Shown piece after piece: positions 14,124-17,038 of a stretch of DNA of 17,038 bases. Source of the stretch: CAYUYM01 sp964449305 (GTDB lineage: Bacteria > Bacteroidota > Ignavibacteria > SZUA-365 > CAYQST01). Below the pieces are notes generated by a model, which saw only the letters and a list, made by a program, of their open reading frames with translations, was not told the origin of the DNA and made no database searches. Location of the stretch: NCBI GenBank assembly GCA_964449305.1, contig CAYUYM010000059.1, forward strand, positions 1 to 17,038, written 5' to 3'. Position 1 is the stretch's first letter. Each line of letters opens with the position of its first letter. Position numbers and translations under genes: made by a program.

Positions 14124-15524
14124 TCAATCCCGCCGGATTATCTCCCCGTCGGGGATCCAGGTCTCATCCTGCCCCGGTGCGGTGATGGTCACATCCCCGA
14201 TGATGCGCACACCACGCCCGAACACGACATTGCCCTCGACGGTGAGCGCGTTGCAGCCGACGAGGGACGGGGCGCCGTGGGGGAAATGGTGGTGGAGCTG
14301 ATCGATGAGCTGGTAGTGCATGCGGTCCAGCACCACGCGCAGTGGCCGCCCCTGCCGTGCCGGGTTGGCAATGACCCGGTGCCCCTCGGTGAGGATGAAG
14401 GCGTCGGACCAGAGCCCGAGCAGGTCGTCGGTCGTCTTCACCGGGGAGAAGCGTGTGCGGGGGACGCGCAGGGCCACGGCGCGGTCGAAGAGCGAGATGG
14501 CCGCGCCCATGGCGGTCTCGAGCTGGTACACGCGTGGGGAACGCGGGTCACGCGGATCGAGCGTCTTGAGGTTGGGGATGACGGGCAGAGGCAGCACCCC
14601 CGCATGTGCGTCAAGGAGCTCCTTCAGAGAGCGCAGGTTGACCCAGAGGCTGTTCGTGTTGAAGTGCCGGTGGAGACAAATGTTCTGGAATTCCTCCATC
14701 TCTTCCGCGGGGCATTGCGCCACTTCGCGCAATGTCAGCCGGCCATCGCGGCGCCGGGCCAAGTGCCCGCCCTTCCGATCGGCGGCGGTGCGGTCGGCGA
14801 CCTCCATCATGAAATCGAGCTGCTCAGCAGCGAAATAGCCGAGAATCTCCTCGTCGAGCACGGCGCCAAGGTTGTCCGAATTCGAGATGAAGGCATAGAC
14901 CCGGCCGCGTGCGAGGAGCATTTCGAGCAGACCGGAGGTGGCAAGCGCCGCGTAGAGATCGCCGTGCCCCGGGGGGCACCATTCCAGCTCAGGAAAATCC
15001 GGCCATTCCGCAGGCTCGTGCGATTGCGCCAGAATCTTCGGCACACGGTGCTGGAGAAAGTCCCGCGGGATGCCCGGTGTGGGCCGCAGGTGCTCGTCCA
15101 GCACACGAAGCGAATCCTCCCGCGTGAGGATGGTGTTCATGAGGATGAGCGGGACGTCGACGCCCGTGTGCCGCGACAGATGCTCCGCCTGCCGGGCGAT
15201 GATCTCCAGGAACGAGAGGCCGTTCTTCGCCGGCAGGAGGCTCTTGGCCTTCTCGAGGCCCATGCTGGTGCCCAGGCCGCCGTTGAGCTTGATCACCACC
15301 GTGTGTGGCAGGGCCGCCCGTCCGGCGTCGGCATAGCCGTCGAGCTCCATCGCATCCGGAAGATCGGGGACGGGATCGATCATGCTGCCGGGCATCATGC
15401 CGGACTGCCCGGTGAGCAGCTCGGTGAAATGCCGGCGAAAGCTCCGGATCACCGTCTCATGGACGCCCGCCTTGAGCATCTTCTGCGCGAAAGGGATGAA
15501 CAGCGTTGTCTCGTCGATGGCCAT
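14124..15524 (-). CDS. UDP-glucose pyrophosphorylase, eukaryotic-type (UDPGP family)
   Basis: Catalyses UTP + glucose-1-phosphate to UDP-glucose + pyrophosphate, supplying glycan and polysaccharide synthesis in the cytosol. The 466-residue product belongs to the long UDPGP family typical of eukaryotes, not the ~290-residue bacterial GalU type. Motifs are KLNGGLGTSMG (79-89, nucleotide loop) followed by KSLLPAKNGLSFLEI, WCPPGHGD (182-189), SNSDNLGA (214-221), HRHFNTNSLWVNL, and VPRTRFSPVKTTDDL. The C-terminus has short left-handed beta-helix-like repeats (LVGCNALTVEGNVVFGRGVRIIGDVTI). No SD precedes the ATG at 15524; the leader closely matches that of gltX. It lies 63 nt downstream of the ThiS-like gene but has its own candidate promoter, so it need not belong to the AOR set. 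Preference for UTP and glucose is inferred from family. Confidence 0.88.
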   Translation of the reverse strand: MAIDETTLFIPFAQKMLKAGVHETVIRSFRRHFTELLTGQSGMMPGSMIDPVPDLPDAMELDGYADAGRAALPHTVVIKLNGGLGTSMGLEKAKSLLPAKNGLSFLEIIARQAEHLSRHTGVDVPLILMNTILTREDSLRVLDEHLRPTPGIPRDFLQHRVPKILAQSHEPAEWPDFPELEWCPPGHGDLYAALATSGLLEMLLARGRVYAFISNSDNLGAVLDEEILGYFAAEQLDFMMEVADRTAADRKGGHLARRRDGRLTLREVAQCPAEEMEEFQNICLHRHFNTNSLWVNLRSLKELLDAHAGVLPLPVIPNLKTLDPRDPRSPRVYQLETAMGAAISLFDRAVALRVPRTRFSPVKTTDDLLGLWSDAFILTEGHRVIANPARQGRPLRVVLDRMHYQLIDQLHHHFPHGAPSLVGCNALTVEGNVVFGRGVRIIGDVTITAPGQDETWIPDGEIIRRD

Positions 15525-15552
15525 GGAATGATCGCATGTTGGTGGACCATCA
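15525..15552 (-). promoter_or_regulatory. conserved start-proximal leader shared with gltX
   Basis: On the minus strand the leader is TGATgGTCCAcCAACAT, then gCGaTCATTcC, then the ATG; upper case matches the gltX leader. If transcription starts about 7 nt after the TATCTTGA element, this sequence is essentially the entire 5' leader. An out-of-frame ATG occurs inside it (AACATGCG). No SD is visible. Confidence 0.5.
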
Positions 15553-15580
15553 AGATACGGACAGCCGACCGTGTATGAAA
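15550..15580 (-). promoter_or_regulatory. possible UDP-glucose pyrophosphorylase promoter (TTT-N20-TATCTTGA)
   Basis: Minus strand: TTT (15580-15578), 20 nt, TATCTTGA (15557-15550), in the 62-nt gap after the ThiS-like gene. It shares its downstream octamer with the OmpA-type promoter. The upstream part is imperfect. Confidence 0.35.
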
Positions 15581-15586
15581 ATGTCG

Positions 15587-15787
15587 TCAGCCGCCGTGTG
15601 CGAGGTGGAAGAGTCCGACCTCCGCACCGTCGGGGATGCGTGTCGTCTCCCAGTCCTCCTCATCGATGAGTTCGCCGTTCACGGTGACGGTGATCAGGGC
15701 GTAGTCGTAGTGCATCGCGTTCAGAACATCGGTCACGGTCATGCCCTCGAACCACTCCACCGGGTCTCTGTTGTTCACTCGCACCAT
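15587..15787 (-). CDS. ThiS/MoaD-family sulfur carrier protein
   Basis: 66 residues with the beta-grasp ubiquitin-like pattern of sulfur carriers: MVRVNNRDPVEWFEGMTVTDVL, VTVNGELIDEEDW and IPDGAEVGLFHLAHGG. The C-terminal Gly-Gly is what an E1-type enzyme adenylates and then loads with sulfur as a thiocarboxylate. Start at ATG 15787, giving the standard length; a longer frame to 15970 overlaps the E1 gene and is rejected. It lies 37 nt downstream of the ThiF-type gene, and both follow an AOR gene. From this context it most likely donates sulfur for the pterin dithiolene of the tungsten cofactor. A thiamin (ThiS) role is the alternative, but no thiamin gene is nearby. Confidence 0.85.
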   Translation of the reverse strand: MVRVNNRDPVEWFEGMTVTDVLNAMHYDYALITVTVNGELIDEEDWETTRIPDGAEVGLFHLAHGG

Positions 15788-15824
15788 GGGCGGTCGTCTG
15801 TCCTGTGTTGTGGTGAAGAAGGGG

Positions 15825-16427
15825 TCATGAGGCGAGAAGGAGTTCGATGGCCACGTTCGCCTGCATGGCGGCGACGATGGCCACGCGCGGTGCGCAGAGG
15901 CCCTGTGCCATGTCGCTCGTCTCGTCGCCGCAGATGTGGATGTGGCCGGCGGAGTGCACTCGGAGCGCATCCGTGCCGCCGACGCCCGACAGGCCGCTGC
16001 CTCCGACGATGTGGCGGCGAGGGAAGGCGTGGCACCAGGTGCGCAGCAGCCAACGCTTGCTCTCCGCCCGATCGAAGGCCTCGATCAGCAGATCCGCGCG
16101 CGCGAAGATGACGGGGATGAGCTCCGGCGTGAGGCGGACATCGTGCACGTCGATGATGATGCCGGCGTCGATGGCGTGGAGATGTGCCGCAAGTGCATCC
16201 ACTTTCTTCCTGCCGATGTCGGTCTGGAAATAGTGCTGGCGGTTGAGGTTCGACGTCTCCACCATGTCGAAATCCGCGAGGATGAATGTCCCGACTCCTG
16301 CACGCGCGAGAGCAACGGCGGCGTTGGAGCCGAGGCCCCCGCAGCCGGCGATGCCCACGGTGGCGTGCTGCAGGCGCTCCGTGGTGCCCGGCACATTGCG
16401 TGCGAAGATGTCAGGCCGTCGGGACAT
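15825..16427 (-). CDS. ThiF/MoeB/HesA-family E1-type adenylyltransferase, short form
   Basis: 200 residues, matching the short ThiF-type E1 family rather than the ~250-residue MoeB. It activates the C-terminal glycine of a small carrier with ATP. A Rossmann nucleotide-binding loop GCGGLGSN is at 28-35, followed by DFDMVETSNLNRQHYF (metal/ATP-binding Asp, Asn and Arg) and KVDAL. The C-terminal GLCAPRVAIVAAMQANVAIELL carries Cys178. No CXXC zinc pair is seen. The ATG at 16427 overlaps the end of the AOR gene by 17 nt, with AGGA 8 nt upstream, so translation is likely coupled. Downstream is its presumed partner, the Gly-Gly carrier. Confidence 0.88.
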   Translation of the reverse strand: MSRRPDIFARNVPGTTERLQHATVGIAGCGGLGSNAAVALARAGVGTFILADFDMVETSNLNRQHYFQTDIGRKKVDALAAHLHAIDAGIIIDVHDVRLTPELIPVIFARADLLIEAFDRAESKRWLLRTWCHAFPRRHIVGGSGLSGVGGTDALRVHSAGHIHICGDETSDMAQGLCAPRVAIVAAMQANVAIELLLAS

Positions 16428-17038
16428 CCTGCGCGTCCTGCACCATCGCCACGATCTCCGGAAGATCGATGCCGAGCTCGCGGAGGCGTTCGAGCGTCGG
16501 AACGCCGTCCAGCGTCCAGCCGCGCCGGCGGTAGACCACGTCCATGAGCTTCAGGTACTGGTCCAGTCGGTGCGCGCGCGTGATGGCGAGCTTCTCCGCG
16601 GTGGATTTCCCGTCGGGATCGATGCCGAGCTGTTCACGCATCTGCTTGTCGTAGCGCTCGGCGCGCGATTCGTACTCCCGTTCTGTCACGGGACCCAGGG
16701 CGCGCGCGGGGGGGATGTCGTCCTTGCGGGTGATGCCGCCGAGCTTGTAGGCGAGCACCCGTTGGAGGTTGTAGACACGTGCGGACTGGTCGAGCATCTT
16801 CTGCTCATCGAGCGGGACGCCCGTCATGCCCTCGAAGAAGCGCCAGTAGTTCTCCACATGCTCCGGGATCTTGGCCGCCTGCTGCGGCGGGTGCTTCTTG
16901 TTGTCGGCGGGGGCCACGTCGTTCCACACGATCTTGCACAGGCCGAGCAGCCCGAACCAGGTGCGGAAGAGTGGGAAGTAGTGCAGCGCCTCGGCCTTGT
17001 CCTCGAACGACGGGATCTGGTTGTTGACCATGTCCATG
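16411..17038 (-). CDS. tungsten-containing aldehyde:ferredoxin oxidoreductase, C-terminal part (cut by window edge)
   Basis: About 209 C-terminal residues of an AOR-family enzyme that oxidises aldehydes to acids with ferredoxin, using a bis-pterin tungsten cofactor and one [4Fe-4S] cluster. Seen here is the last all-helical domain: WFGLLGLCKIVWND contains the conserved Cys that is the fourth cluster ligand in Pyrococcus AOR (Cys494). It is followed by YNLQRVLAYKLGGITRKDDIPPAR and the terminal YRRRGWTLDGVPTLERLRELGI, both typical of the family. The in-frame ATG at 17037 is internal; the gene continues beyond the window, where the cofactor-binding domain and CXXCXXXC cluster motif should be. 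The stop overlaps the ThiF-type gene. The subfamily and the aldehyde substrate cannot be told from this part. Confidence 0.85.
   Translation of the reverse strand, partial: MDMVNNQIPSFEDKAEALHYFPLFRTWFGLLGLCKIVWNDVAPADNKKHPPQQAAKIPEHVENYWRFFEGMTGVPLDEQKMLDQSARVYNLQRVLAYKLGGITRKDDIPPARALGPVTEREYESRAERYDKQMREQLGIDPDGKSTAEKLAITRAHRLDQYLKLMDVVYRRRGWTLDGVPTLERLRELGIDLPEIVAMVQDAQDVPTA

Noticed and set aside
15788..15970. 127-residue version of the ThiS-like protein
   Set aside because: The extra N-terminus overlaps the E1 gene in another frame and is not ThiS-like; the 66-residue form is the standard length.

Overview
The window looks like a chromosomal segment from a GC-rich member of the Bacteroidota/Chlorobiota/Ignavibacteria/Kapabacteria superphylum. 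Three things point there. The secreted VWA protein at 5292-7112 ends in a typical type IX secretion (T9SS) sorting domain. Several genes are preceded by TTG-N19/20-TAnnTT elements resembling the Bacteroidota -33/-7 promoter. The outer-membrane proteins are of the OmpA-with-barrel style common in that group. The exact genus cannot be read from the sequence. Unlike many Bacteroidota, several genes here have strong Shine-Dalgarno (SD) sites.

Layout. 1-180 is a repeat-rich non-coding stretch. 181-927 (-) is the 23S rRNA methyltransferase rlmB, divergent from a soluble four-PAS histidine kinase (1075-3351, +). A 17-bp-stem hairpin separates the kinase from the convergent histidine ammonia-lyase gene hutH (3454-4977, -), whose MIO tripeptide reads Ala-Cys-Gly instead of Ala-Ser-Gly. 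A 314-bp divergent region with repeated GAGAAAT half-sites follows. Next come the T9SS-exported VWA protein (+), then on the minus strand a small lipoprotein, a SUMF1-type lipoprotein and gltX. Two neighbouring paralogous outer-membrane barrel proteins follow: one carries a 13-proline linker and two OmpA-like modules (10369-12396), the other is the barrel alone (12509-13252). Then come the ribosomal pair rplU-rpmA with its own promoter and a clear intrinsic terminator, and a eukaryotic-type UDP-glucose pyrophosphorylase. At the right edge is a three-gene set transcribed leftwards: a truncated tungsten aldehyde:ferredoxin oxidoreductase (AOR), a ThiF-type E1 and a ThiS/MoaD-type carrier ending in Gly-Gly.

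How the genes fit together. Most are independent housekeeping or envelope genes. The one compact functional set is AOR + E1 + ubiquitin-like carrier, with overlapping or closely spaced genes; the sulfur-carrier pair presumably serves the dithiolene (tungstopterin) sulfur of the oxidoreductase. The two barrel genes are a local duplication. The two lipoproteins (7164-8716) are probably one transcript. The most unusual signals are the Cys143 of HutH, a 26/31-identical leader shared by gltX and the UDP-glucose pyrophosphorylase at exactly the same distance from the start codon, and the shared CC...GDGGG signature of the two barrels. No tRNA, rRNA, CRISPR array, insertion sequence or phage gene was seen.
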